Positions 16,438 through 24,765 of a DNA stretch of 46,265 nucleotides are shown one piece after another. The stretch is from a virus: positions 1-46,265 of IMG/VR virus record IMGVR_UViG_3300045738_000193. The stretch is one strand, 5' to 3'. Numbering within the stretch: position 1 is the stretch's first letter; each line of letters opens with the position of its first letter. Position numbers and translations under genes: made by a program. The notes beneath the pieces were generated by a model, which saw only the letters and a list, made by a program, of their open reading frames with translations, had not been told where the DNA came from and ran no database searches.

Positions 16438-18463
16438 GCCAATTCGGACCTATCTTAGCTTCTAATAATAAGGGTACGTTAAAGTCAACCCCCCACCTAG
16501 TATTGATTAAGGGTACCATGTTGTCACTTGTAGTATTTATTATCCTCATTACAGTGCTCTCCTCGTCTGGATGAATATCTATAACTACACTATCGTGTAC
16601 CGTATTAACAATGCAACTCTTTAACTTATTGGCTAGTAGCATCTTGTCTATGTAGATAAAGGCTAGCGGTACAATGTCAGCAGTTGCAAAGGACTGTACT
16701 GGGTAGTTCTTTATCTGTGTAAAGTACGAGATAGTACCATTTCTTTTACGAGCTACATATGGGAAGGAGAACTCCCTACCTGACGGGGTAGTTATACGTG
16801 TGGTGTTTACTGCCTCATCCGCTAGTTTAGCATGCCACTTAGCTATACCCTTATACTTATCTAAGAAGTGTGTGTAGTAGGTAGCTTCCGCAGGGGTCTT
16901 ACCAAAGCCTGAAGCTCCGTATAAGGGTGCAAAAGTGTGTTCCTTGGCCTCCTGCCTAGCCATAGGCTGACCAGCGTCAGTGATGACCTTAGCTGTGTAG
17001 GCATGTACATCGAAGCCGTTAGCTACCTCGGCTACAGCTACCGCATCTTGGGATAGAAATGCGGCCACACGAAACTCAAGCTGTGCAAAGTCAGCCTCCA
17101 AAATCTTCCCGCCCCCCCATCGAGATTTAAACACTCGCTTGACTGGGAACGTACCACCCCGTGGCATGTTCTGCATGTTAGGTTCAGCACCTGACAGTCT
17201 GCCTGTTCCTGTACGGTGCTGTAATAACCGTACATGTAGTTTGCCATCAGCCTTAGTAAACACAGATATACCATTAATAAAGCTTGATAGGTACACGTCT
17301 ACAGCAGAGAGCCTGCGTACTTTCCGTAAGAAGTCTTCTGAATCTGTCATACCTCTGTTACGTGCTATGCCCTCAAGGAAGGTCAGGTTATCCTTACCTA
17401 CACCAAAGCCATTGGCACTGACCCATGTTTTAGACGGGGCTGAAAACATAAGGCCAGCTACATCCTTACGATTAATAAAAATATAACCACTAGAGCCACA
17501 GACAGTGCACTTATTAGTGCGGGAGTAAGGTGTTCCATTCTTTTTTGTCTTTCTTATCTGGCCTGTACCACTACAGGACTTACATTGCTTGGCATATTGT
17601 TTGAATAGTACTTCTGAGTGTTTATCACGAAGGCCTCTGTATAAAGATGGAGACATACGTTTTTCAAATGTATCAGCCCATGACCTCTTATCCCTAGGCT
17701 TTCTACTGAAGATCACCCACGACAGTTGCTCAGGGCTATTGAGGTTAATAGGCCTATCGCCCATGAGGCGTTGTGTGTGCACTGTTAGTGCTTTCTGTAG
17801 ATCCGAACGCTCAGCTTCATAGTCAGCACGAACAGCCTCCAATGCAGCTAGGTCTACAGAGAAACCTCGCTGGTACATCCTTGATAGATGTATACACAAT
17901 TGATTAGTGAGTGCTAGGGTACCCTGTAAGCCCTTGTCTTTGTTGCAATATCTATATTGAAGTTTATCGAAGAGCTGCCTTGTGGCACCTAGGTCGCCTG
18001 ATAGGTATTCTGACAGTTCTTCGTGGGGTATGTCACGTGTGGAGTATCCCTTCTTGAAGTATTCCTTTAGGGTATCCTGCTTCTGTGTCTCTAATACGTA
18101 TCGTTTTGCACATGCATCCAGTGATAGGGGTTCCTTCTGCCCCCTCTGTAGTATATACTCGGCTAGCATAGTGTCGTAGACGGGGCCGTCATATGTAAAC
18201 CCCGACTCCCATAGCCACATTAAATCATGTGTTATGTTGTGTCCTACTAATACAGATGCACCATCCAATGCGGATTGAACAATGAACTGGCCATTAGGGG
18301 TAGGTCTCTTGTCTTCGTGATCGAATGTTACAATTGTTTCATTATTGTGTTCGTCTAGTAGGCCTACCATAACCAAGGTATTCTCAGGCTCAAAGGGGTC
18401 CAAGTGCATCTTACCACCACGATGCGTGACAGTATTTTCCACGTCTAGTGTTAGTATTGTCAT
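16415..18463 (-). CDS. Family A DNA polymerase with 3'-5' exonuclease and DnaJ-like zinc-finger insert
   Basis: 682 residues, the replicative polymerase. The exonuclease domain shows D7/E9 (LDVEN), N76-x3-D80 and Y153-x3-D157. Between exonuclease and polymerase, residues 294-326 contain CKSCSGTGQ and CTVCGSSG, two CxxCxxxG knuckles like half of the DnaJ zinc domain. A polymerase of this build is what I recall for HMO-2011-type phages. Polymerase motif A is EADFAQLEFR (D458), motif B is R503-x3-K507-x3-F511-x3-Y515-G, and motif C is TVHDSVVID, with Ser where most family members have Glu. Phe511 occupies the E. coli Phe762 position. A GGAGG site lies 10 bases before the start. Confidence 0.95.
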   Translation of the reverse strand: MTILTLDVENTVTHRGGKMHLDPFEPENTLVMVGLLDEHNNETIVTFDHEDKRPTPNGQFIVQSALDGASVLVGHNITHDLMWLWESGFTYDGPVYDTMLAEYILQRGQKEPLSLDACAKRYVLETQKQDTLKEYFKKGYSTRDIPHEELSEYLSGDLGATRQLFDKLQYRYCNKDKGLQGTLALTNQLCIHLSRMYQRGFSVDLAALEAVRADYEAERSDLQKALTVHTQRLMGDRPINLNSPEQLSWVIFSRKPRDKRSWADTFEKRMSPSLYRGLRDKHSEVLFKQYAKQCKSCSGTGQIRKTKKNGTPYSRTNKCTVCGSSGYIFINRKDVAGLMFSAPSKTWVSANGFGVGKDNLTFLEGIARNRGMTDSEDFLRKVRRLSAVDVYLSSFINGISVFTKADGKLHVRLLQHRTGTGRLSGAEPNMQNMPRGGTFPVKRVFKSRWGGGKILEADFAQLEFRVAAFLSQDAVAVAEVANGFDVHAYTAKVITDAGQPMARQEAKEHTFAPLYGASGFGKTPAEATYYTHFLDKYKGIAKWHAKLADEAVNTTRITTPSGREFSFPYVARKRNGTISYFTQIKNYPVQSFATADIVPLAFIYIDKMLLANKLKSCIVNTVHDSVVIDIHPDEESTVMRIINTTSDNMVPLINTRWGVDFNVPLLLEAKIGPNWLDTKDIV

Positions 18464-18493
18464 TCTATTTTACCTCCGCTCATCTATGGGGGG

Positions 18494-18661
18494 TTAATTA
18501 TTTAGTGTGTTTGTATTTAGTATGCTAGCTACCTCCTCCTCTGCATCCATCTTATCACTTATGGTACTCGTGGGCTCTACCTCATCTATAATAGTATCCT
18601 TTAGCGTATAGTACAGGCTCCCATATAAAATATCTTCTATACTAACTTTCATTACTGTCAT
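18494..18661 (-). CDS. Small acidic hypothetical protein (55 aa)
   Basis: Frame MTVMKVSIEDILYGSLYYTL... ending NTLNN, acidic in the second half. It begins three bases after the stop of the SbmA-like gene and ends 30 bases before the polymerase start. A GGAGAG site precedes the first ATG, and the fourth codon is also ATG. It fills a gap in an otherwise tightly packed operon. No family is recognised. Confidence 0.5.
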   Translation of the reverse strand: MTVMKVSIEDILYGSLYYTLKDTIIDEVEPTSTISDKMDAEEEVASILNTNTLNN

Positions 18662-18663
18662 AA

Positions 18664-19683
18664 TTACTTACTCTCCGATTCTGTTAAGGCTCTGTCGAAC
18701 TCTCTTATACGTTTAATAACTGACAAGAAGTCGACAATTGTAGGCCACCTATCAATAAAGAAGGTCATCGAACTTTCAACACGTCCGAAGGCATTTAACA
18801 CTTGGAACAACACACCCATTGTAATTAACTGTTGAAAATAGGAAGGCGCTAAGGCTAGTAGGGCAAGGTTCCCAATGACAAAGCCGAAGGCTTGTTGCCA
18901 AACACTAAAGCCCATGTACCAGTTGAACAGACGGTAGTAGTTCTTTCGTACAGCCTCAAACATTGGGAATAGATCTGCAACAGCACGTTGTGCGAAGTCA
19001 TCCTCTGAATGGACTAGGCGCTTACGGAACCTTGCCTCCACTACTTGGTTGGCGTACTCCAGTGATGGTAGCTTCCAGCCCAATATAACAGACACGAACG
19101 TACCGCCTAGTGACATGGTTAGTGCCACCCACACTAAGAACCCTGGGACAAACTCCCCGTTCCAGATGGGCAGACCCTCACTAAGCTCCCACAGGATAGG
19201 AAGGAAGGCCACGAGAACCAGAACCTTGGTTACAATACCAGCGATAAGACCCTGTAATGTCTTACCATATACCATGAGGTCTTCTTGAATACGCTGGCTT
19301 GAGCCTTCAATCTTAGCATCACACCCCTCCCACCGCTTGAGGTAGTAGTGCGTGTTAGCTTGACGCCACTTGAACACATACCGTTGTGTCTGCCATACGC
19401 CATACGTTGTGATGGGTACGTAGGTTGCGAGTATCTCTATGAATGACGGAATTGTATTCTCACGCAGCGTGTATAGCTGATAGAGACGTTCAGCATCCCA
19501 GCCGAGGAAGAGCATCCAGAATCGCTCCTCTTGCAGTGATTGGATGCTGTCCATCATCTCACGGTTCCACTTATTATAGAACACCAGTATCTCAACACCA
19601 TACCATAGTGTGAAGAGTATAATACCACCTACAAACCAAGCGTAGGGGCCGTACTCCTTGCTTAAAAAGAATGACTTTAACAT
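18664..19683 (-). CDS. SbmA/BacA-like inner-membrane peptide transporter
   Basis: 339 residues, polytopic. Family signatures appear in the order of E. coli SbmA (406 residues): the MLKSFF start, QRYVFKWRQANTHYYLKRW, KIEGSSQRIQEDLM, LVAFLPILWELS, GWKLPSLEYANQVVEARFRKRLV, HSEDDFAQRA, VRKNYYRLFNWYMGF and a WPTIVDFLSVIKRIREF ending. Compared with SbmA it lacks about 60 residues near the N-terminus. Family members are proton-driven importers of peptides such as microcins, bleomycin and host defence peptides, and the related domain of mycobacterial Rv1819c imports cobalamin. It sits one base after the ClpP-like gene. Arg codons are mostly CGN, unlike the AGA/AGG-rich phage structural genes, which suggests transfer. 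The purpose in a phage is unknown. Confidence 0.9.
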   Translation of the reverse strand: MLKSFFLSKEYGPYAWFVGGIILFTLWYGVEILVFYNKWNREMMDSIQSLQEERFWMLFLGWDAERLYQLYTLRENTIPSFIEILATYVPITTYGVWQTQRYVFKWRQANTHYYLKRWEGCDAKIEGSSQRIQEDLMVYGKTLQGLIAGIVTKVLVLVAFLPILWELSEGLPIWNGEFVPGFLVWVALTMSLGGTFVSVILGWKLPSLEYANQVVEARFRKRLVHSEDDFAQRAVADLFPMFEAVRKNYYRLFNWYMGFSVWQQAFGFVIGNLALLALAPSYFQQLITMGVLFQVLNAFGRVESSMTFFIDRWPTIVDFLSVIKRIREFDRALTESESK

Positions 19684-19684
19684 A

Positions 19685-20455
19685 CTATCCTCCTACACTA
19701 CCCATTGGGTTTTCGGCTGTGAGGCCACGAAAATTAATGTAATTCGTAGCTAACGTGATTAGTGTTGGCATGGACCCAAAGTCTATAGGGTTGAGCCAGT
19801 ACATAGTGCTTGCAGGAATACGGATAAACAATAACCGTAGTGCCTCGTCGATGACACCCAAGTCCTTTAGCAGATCAAGAACTGACGCTGCTGTACGGTA
19901 AGCACTAGCCTCCAACGCTGCTGGGGACATAGCGTCAGGATTAGCTGTACGTGGCCCGTGTATACCAAACCAAACGTCACCGATTAGGTACCGCATGTCT
20001 CCTCCAAGAAACATAAGGGAACATGCTGAAGCACATACAACCCGACCATCACCATCAGCGTCGGGCTGATATAGGGTGTTACCGTCCTCGTCAAGCACAG
20101 CTGTGGTACGCACTACAGTCACAACACTACGTATCTTTAGGTGTGCGGCTAGGCAAGCACCATCATGTAGGCTACCACCAGGGCTCTCAAGTATGACGAC
20201 GAATGTACCCCTTGTTGGCAGTAGTGGCATAATTTTTTCACAGTCGCCAACACCAACCTCACCTGTCATAGAGTAGAGAGTCTCAGTCAACTTAGTAAAC
20301 ACTAGTCCACTACCTTCCTCCTCATCCTCTTCTGTGTCCGTGAAGCTGCTACCTACGTAGAGCATAGTCCCCACTAGGGAGACAGTAACTACTAGCAGGA
20401 TAGCCAGCATGTAACGTATCTCCATGAAGATTGTCTTAAAACTATTTAGTATCAT
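19685..20455 (-). CDS. Membrane-anchored ClpP-fold serine protease-like protein
   Basis: 256 residues. One N-terminal transmembrane helix (about 15-35) is followed by an acidic linker. The domain then shows the ClpP/crotonase pattern seen in predicted periplasmic proteins of the COG3904 type: LESPGGSLHDGACLAAHL (oxyanion Gly pair), VVCASACSLMFLGG with nucleophile Ser143, and GIHGPR with His166. The Ser-His distance (23) is close to that of ClpP (25). C141 and C145 flank the Ser and C72 and C101 could form disulphides, fitting an extracytoplasmic domain. AGGAG lies seven bases before the start. It is co-transcribed with the SbmA-like transporter. Confidence 0.8.
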   Translation of the reverse strand: MILNSFKTIFMEIRYMLAILLVVTVSLVGTMLYVGSSFTDTEEDEEEGSGLVFTKLTETLYSMTGEVGVGDCEKIMPLLPTRGTFVVILESPGGSLHDGACLAAHLKIRSVVTVVRTTAVLDEDGNTLYQPDADGDGRVVCASACSLMFLGGDMRYLIGDVWFGIHGPRTANPDAMSPAALEASAYRTAASVLDLLKDLGVIDEALRLLFIRIPASTMYWLNPIDFGSMPTLITLATNYINFRGLTAENPMGSVGG

Positions 20456-20498
20456 TACCCTATCTCCTATTATCTTGCGTAGCTTAGATCTGCTTTGT

Positions 20499-20520
20499 TA
20501 GGTCCCATGTAGGACTTAAT
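20499..20520. promoter_or_regulatory. Palindromic GTCC-N6-GGAC element, copy A
   Basis: TAGGTCCCATGTAGGACTTAAT lies between the helicase stop and the ClpP-like gene. On the minus strand it reads AAGTCCTACATGGGACCTA, so it is inverted relative to the other three copies. It starts about 50 bases downstream of an extended -10. Confidence 0.7.
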
Positions 20521-20521
20521 A

Positions 20522-21748
20522 TTAGGCGGTATACCTAGCTATTTTATACTCTAGGTTACATGTAATCATACCATGCCAGCCTGTAAGCTTATTCTTAGCT
20601 ACAGTAATGTGCCTCTGCTTATCTTCTTCTTCATTAGAACCCTCACATACAGGGTTGCGGCTTAGTAGTAGCATCAGGTCTGTCTCGGATGCCTTGCCTG
20701 TCTTTGACCCTTCAAGCATTCCTTGGTTAAGATAGATCTTACCTTCAGCCTCTGCTGATAGCTGCGATATATAAATTAGTGCACAATCATGCTCCTTAGC
20801 TATCTGCCTAGCATAAATAGCGTTAGCCTTAAGTGCTTCATCTGGTCGAGTGTATCCTCGCATGTCAGCAAACTTATCACCCATATCTAAAATAACAACG
20901 TCGGGCTTGTACGTCTTACATACAGACTCAACCCACGCCATGTCTCTGCCTGTAGCATCTTTAATTAACAGGTTATCAGATACTTTGGAGTATATACTTA
21001 ATGCCCTGGCCTTGTCAAGTTGTATCTCATCACGTGTCATGCCCGTTGCTGCCGATGCGTATCGTAGTCCAAGGCGATGGTACGCCTCCTCATTACATAA
21101 CACAATAACCCTTGCGCCCTGATCTACAAATCCATCAGGTCCAGCTACAATAGAGGCTTGAAAGGATGACTTGCCTACATTAGATCTAGCCCCAAGCATA
21201 ATTAAATGGCCCCCATTTATACCGCCCACCTTACGACTTAAGGTAGCTAGGTTAAATTTCCATCGGGTTTCATCACCTGTCATCTCAAGGATAGTATCTA
21301 ATGAAATGTCTTCCCACTCTATATTTAGATCAGGGGTGAAGTCATCTCCGTAGTGCTCCAGTAAATTGTGAAGAGGTTGCAGATTATTCTCGACACCATT
21401 GATATAATCAAATCCGAGGTTAGCTACTTCTTCACCTACTACCTGTCGAAATAGTTTTGAGAGTACATCCTGTGCTATGTCTGACCCCATAGCAGCCTCA
21501 CTCTTAATACGAGTAAATAAACCTGTGTATGCCTCCTTCTGTGCACTAGTAAGGGTAGGATTACCCGCCAAGAATAGCGCCTCAATTTCCTGCGGTGTTA
21601 CATCACGGTGGTACATATCCATAGCTGTGTCTAGGGAACTCTTTATCTTTCGTACATCCTTACTGAATAATTTATCGGGGCATCGTGACCCTCGGTGTGC
21701 ATCGTAAAACTCTTTATCCATTAGGCTACGGATTAAGGCTAGCTCCAT
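20522..21748 (-). CDS. Replicative DNA helicase (DnaB / T7 gp4-helicase-like)
   Basis: 408 residues, a RecA-fold hexameric helicase of superfamily 4. Residues 179-195 read GGHLIMLGARSNVGKSS, the Walker A loop in the DnaB-type context. VVILDMGDKF (about 285-294) is Walker B. ALIYISQLSAEAEG is the DnaB-type sensor segment with Gln, and an SKTGKASETDLMLLL segment fits the arginine-finger region. The N-terminal 140 residues are helical, as expected for a linker or primase-contact domain. The primase gene ends where this one starts (shared base at 21748), so the two T7 gp4 functions are split here into separate genes. Confidence 0.9.
   Translation of the reverse strand: MELALIRSLMDKEFYDAHRGSRCPDKLFSKDVRKIKSSLDTAMDMYHRDVTPQEIEALFLAGNPTLTSAQKEAYTGLFTRIKSEAAMGSDIAQDVLSKLFRQVVGEEVANLGFDYINGVENNLQPLHNLLEHYGDDFTPDLNIEWEDISLDTILEMTGDETRWKFNLATLSRKVGGINGGHLIMLGARSNVGKSSFQASIVAGPDGFVDQGARVIVLCNEEAYHRLGLRYASAATGMTRDEIQLDKARALSIYSKVSDNLLIKDATGRDMAWVESVCKTYKPDVVILDMGDKFADMRGYTRPDEALKANAIYARQIAKEHDCALIYISQLSAEAEGKIYLNQGMLEGSKTGKASETDLMLLLSRNPVCEGSNEEEDKQRHITVAKNKLTGWHGMITCNLEYKIARYTA
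20565..20573 (-). promoter_or_regulatory. Candidate extended -10 promoter for the ClpP-like/SbmA pair
   Basis: On the minus strand TG-G-TATGAT, inside the 3' end of the helicase gene. No good -35 is seen. It lies about 50 bases upstream of the palindromic element, the same distance as at two other early promoters. Confidence 0.4.
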
Positions 21749-22530
21749 TAGGTAATCCCTTTCATATTTGCTACGCTCAAAAGCTTATCTATATCTGCAG
21801 TAATCCTGTACTTAAGGTCGTCGTATATGCGTAGCACCTGAACATCTTTTACGTGACCACGTAACTCCTTAGCTATCTGTATTGTTTTAGGTAGAGCATC
21901 AGGGTCAAGCGCAATGATAGCCCTATCATACTTAGACAGGTAATTTCTATGCGCTAGGGATAGGGAGGTACCTAGTAGTGCTACACCTACTATACCCTCA
22001 TACTCTCCAACCGCTGCTGCACTTATGCAATCCTCTACTACTACAGCTACAGTACCAACACCGGAGGTATACGGATAGGCACCTGCGCCATATCTGCGCC
22101 ACTTAGGCATACGATTATTTAAGCTTCTTCCTACAGCATCAATCATTAGGGCTGTACCGTCACGTTCTATAGGGAATACAACCCTGTCGTCCTTAACATC
22201 ATACAGTAATCCTAGTGCTACAGTGTCCAGCCTCCACCTATCACCGAAGTCAGCTATAGGTACAGAGTTATACACTAGCCATTCAGGCTTATCAAATATA
22301 ATATCCTGTGTAGCAGTAGGGGCTAACGTCTTACGTATATCTGCTGCACTTAGGTGGACACGTGTACCACCCGACACATCACAACCAGCCTTGTAACAAT
22401 TCCATATAAGGGAACCCATGTTATTAGTAACGCTGAATGTCTTATTACCCCTGCACGAGGGGCAGTCTATTCTTTTACTATCACCTACGGATAGCTCAAG
22501 GCCTTCTACATATTCTTTTATAGTAGACAT
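21748..22530 (-). CDS. DNA primase (zinc-finger and Toprim)
   Basis: 260 residues from the ATG at 22530 (MSTIKEY), which has AGGA eight bases upstream. The first ATG at 22539 is inside that ribosome site. The N-terminal zinc ribbon reads CPSCRGNKTF and WNCYKAGC, four cysteines as in T7 gp4 primase. The Toprim core is AVVVEDCISAAAVG (catalytic Glu) and IIALDPDALPKT (DxD). It makes RNA primers for lagging-strand synthesis with the helicase encoded next. Strand and spacing suggest translational coupling. Confidence 0.9.
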   Translation of the reverse strand: MSTIKEYVEGLELSVGDSKRIDCPSCRGNKTFSVTNNMGSLIWNCYKAGCDVSGGTRVHLSAADIRKTLAPTATQDIIFDKPEWLVYNSVPIADFGDRWRLDTVALGLLYDVKDDRVVFPIERDGTALMIDAVGRSLNNRMPKWRRYGAGAYPYTSGVGTVAVVVEDCISAAAVGEYEGIVGVALLGTSLSLAHRNYLSKYDRAIIALDPDALPKTIQIAKELRGHVKDVQVLRIYDDLKYRITADIDKLLSVANMKGIT

Positions 22531-22539
22531 GTTATACAT

Positions 22540-22628
22540 CCTATATTATAAGATCACTTGTAAGTGTTTTTTAATTATAATAATAAACACCTATTGCTAT
22601 TACTCCCTACACTCGATTATACACACAT
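22540..22628. other. AT-rich spacer between integrase and primase
   Basis: 89 bases with no open gene. It contains the -10 of a strong minus-strand promoter and, on the plus strand, CACTTGTAAGTG followed by six T, a very small hairpin with a T-run. It is a reasonable place to look for attP because it lies beside the integrase gene, but no tRNA-like core is visible. Confidence 0.5.
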
Positions 22629-22643
22629 CTATTCCTTTGTCAA
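22616..22643 (-). promoter_or_regulatory. Strong sigma70-like promoter for primase-helicase
   Basis: On the minus strand TTGACA (22638-22643), a 16-base spacer, TATAAT (22616-22621): both hexamers are perfect consensus. The -35 lies in the last codons of the integrase gene, so primase transcription can be independent of integrase transcription. Confidence 0.75.
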
Positions 22644-23729
22644 GGACTTTGTGTTACGTAGCTCTAATGCTGTACAAGCACCCTTATATGTATTGGTCAT
22701 GTAAGGAGTAACAGATGCTGGAGAACTGTGCCCTGTCACCTGCATAATAGATGCTACATCTGCACCATTCTCTACCATCTGCGTCACTCCTGTTCTTCGT
22801 AGGTCTAGTAGCTGCAATTCAAGAGGTATGCCTGTAGCTCTCTGTATGCGCTTAGAGGCACTCCTTAGGCTTCCCTTGGTGTAGGGTACATAAGAACCTC
22901 CAACGGGCCTTGGAGAGGGCGCTACGTAGCTCTGAAAGCCTAGGTCCTCCTTCTGCTGCATTAGGACACCGTACATCTCATCACTAATAGGTAGGTATAC
23001 TACTGCACTACGCTTGCTCTGATTAACTGTGACCATGCGCTTATCTAAATCAACATCCTCCCAAGTTAACTCACGCATATCGCCTACCCTCTGACACCAT
23101 TCGTATGCCATTTGAACTATGATACCTACACTACGATATTTGAAGTGGCTGTATGCATAGTCTAAGAAGGTCACTACATCCTGATGGGGCCATACAACCC
23201 TACGGCGAGGAGTAGACTTGCGCCGAACTTTAGTGAAGGGGTTTAGTAGCATCCTACCCATGTATACAGCATGGTTGAAGGCTATACTAGTGTAAGATAG
23301 GGCATGGTTAGCGTGGCCTACACCTGTAGATGTCCAACGATCATAGATATGCCGTGCACGTATAGGGTTAATGCTAGACCACCTAAGCTTACCTATGTCC
23401 TTAACTATACGGTCCATCATGTAGCTGTAATCATGTTGAGTTTCATCTCGTAGTCTATTGAAATCTCTAGACATACGATAGTAATCGAATACATCTTGGA
23501 CAGTACCGTCAGCACCTAAGTCCTCAATCCTAGATTGTTCCTCCATCCATGCATCAATAGGTATAGTTAGGGCGGCAGCTAGGGGCCGTGCCCTACGTAT
23601 ATCGTTGCCGAGTTCCTGACGTACAGCCACCCCTGCCTTGATAACTTTGGCAGGGGGGTTGAACCTGTACTTAATTCTACCATTACGTGCAACTCGCTTT
23701 CCTACGTAACGGGGGAGTCTGTTACTCAT
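22629..23729 (-). CDS. int: Tyrosine recombinase (phage integrase)
   Basis: 366 residues. N-terminal arm and SAM-like core-binding region (about 75-165), then the catalytic domain: R214 in YEWCQRVGDMRELTW (first Arg), a VNQSKRSAVVYLPIS strand pair with the likely Lys (K239), LLDLRRTGVTQM with R312 in the HxxR box but Asp309 where His is usual, GH (H334) in MQVTGHSS, and Y343 in TPYMTN as the likely nucleophile. It would integrate phage DNA at attB or resolve multimers. Its ATG overlaps the stop of the DUF932-like gene by four bases (ATGA), so it is translated as part of the early operon. A recognisable CI-type repressor is not present in the window. Confidence 0.9.
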   Translation of the reverse strand: MSNRLPRYVGKRVARNGRIKYRFNPPAKVIKAGVAVRQELGNDIRRARPLAAALTIPIDAWMEEQSRIEDLGADGTVQDVFDYYRMSRDFNRLRDETQHDYSYMMDRIVKDIGKLRWSSINPIRARHIYDRWTSTGVGHANHALSYTSIAFNHAVYMGRMLLNPFTKVRRKSTPRRRVVWPHQDVVTFLDYAYSHFKYRSVGIIVQMAYEWCQRVGDMRELTWEDVDLDKRMVTVNQSKRSAVVYLPISDEMYGVLMQQKEDLGFQSYVAPSPRPVGGSYVPYTKGSLRSASKRIQRATGIPLELQLLDLRRTGVTQMVENGADVASIMQVTGHSSPASVTPYMTNTYKGACTALELRNTKSLTKE

Positions 23730-24598
23730 ACCAATTCGCCAGCAGGTCTAAGGTCTGTATACTGTAGGTCTACAAAGTGTGCATCACTAACCCACTTGCT
23801 CACCTCCTGCTCACGGCCCCACATATTAATAGCACCAGTGTCCTTACCTGTATCACGAAGGGAGAATCCGTTGCGTTCGTCTGCCCAAGAAGCATAGTTA
23901 GTAAAGGCACTGTACAAAGCCCACTTATTATGGCCACGGACACGGGCCTCATCGTTATACAAGTTATACATCAAGGCACTCTTACGCTTAGATGTAATCA
24001 TGTCATCTAGTAAGGTCTTAATGTCTACATGTACAGTTGAAGTGTTGGCCCATACCTGCATCTTAGCAGCCTGATCGTAGAAATCAGTACGGGCATTGTG
24101 TAGCTCATGGATGAAGCTATCCAATCTGAAGTTGGTGGTATTCTTACGGCGTATTGTATCATAACTACCCGAAATCATACCATTAGTGCAGAAGAAATCA
24201 ATGGCTCCAAAGATAACTGTGTTGGAACACGACCCATCAATACCATGTAGTGCTACAATACGGTTGCCGATGTCTACCTCGTGCTTCTCTGTACTAATCT
24301 TAGTTGTCATATCAGGTAGCTGTAGGTCAAGCATAGTCCATGCCCCATTACGAGCCTGTCGCCACACCAATCTAGCATTGGCTATATCATCAGGTTCCAA
24401 TTCCTCTGTTACTGTACTGAGAACGCCTCGGAAGAAGTCACCATGTGATGCACAGTTAAACCCAGAACCTACGATGCCTAGGTAGTCACCCGTGGTCTCA
24501 TTGATTACATACTTCTTATCGTCCACCCTAGTATCTTCAAAAGCTACAGGGAAATCTAGGTGCTCTGGTATGTCGAAGTTGTCATTCATAATACTCAT
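23726..24598 (-). CDS. DUF932-like phage/plasmid protein
   Basis: 290 residues. The pattern KYVINETTGDYLGIVGSGF, then GNRIVALHGIDGSCSNTVIFGAIDFFCTNGM, then IRRKNTTNFRLDS resembles the DUF932 family of phage and plasmid proteins: a query about the gene's own version of a bound ligand (YxxVGxxF), a strand pair around xNSHDGSxA, and a CxNG motif. The biochemical role of the family is not settled. It sits immediately upstream of the integrase with a four-base overlap and five bases after a 46-residue gene. Confidence 0.65.
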   Translation of the reverse strand: MSIMNDNFDIPEHLDFPVAFEDTRVDDKKYVINETTGDYLGIVGSGFNCASHGDFFRGVLSTVTEELEPDDIANARLVWRQARNGAWTMLDLQLPDMTTKISTEKHEVDIGNRIVALHGIDGSCSNTVIFGAIDFFCTNGMISGSYDTIRRKNTTNFRLDSFIHELHNARTDFYDQAAKMQVWANTSTVHVDIKTLLDDMITSKRKSALMYNLYNDEARVRGHNKWALYSAFTNYASWADERNGFSLRDTGKDTGAINMWGREQEVSKWVSDAHFVDLQYTDLRPAGELV

Positions 24599-24599
24599 G

Positions 24600-24740
24600 T
24601 CATTTGTCCTTTTCAGTTGAGGTTAATGCTGCACGAATGTCAGCCAATAGAGTAATCATCTTCTTATTGTTGTGCTTAGTTGTGTTGGGCAGTAGAGACT
24701 CACACATTTTTAAGACACGTAGTTCCAGTTCTTTATTCAT
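24600..24740 (-). CDS. Small hypothetical protein (46 aa)
   Basis: Frame MNKELELRVLKMCESLLPNT... ending TSTEKDK, probably one or two helices with a Lys/Asn-rich turn. AGGA lies about 10-12 bases before the ATG, and the TGA is just before the ATG of the DUF932-like gene (TGACATG). Too short for a family call, but the packing supports a real gene. Confidence 0.55.
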   Translation of the reverse strand: MNKELELRVLKMCESLLPNTTKHNNKKMITLLADIRAALTSTEKDK

Positions 24741-24765
24741 AGTATTATATCCTATCGTTTACGAA

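Noticed and set aside
17482-17586. Cysteine-rich insert in the polymerase as an intein or inserted gene
   Set aside because: Short, in frame and with CxxCxxxG knuckles only. There are no intein splice blocks, and it fits a structural zinc insert.
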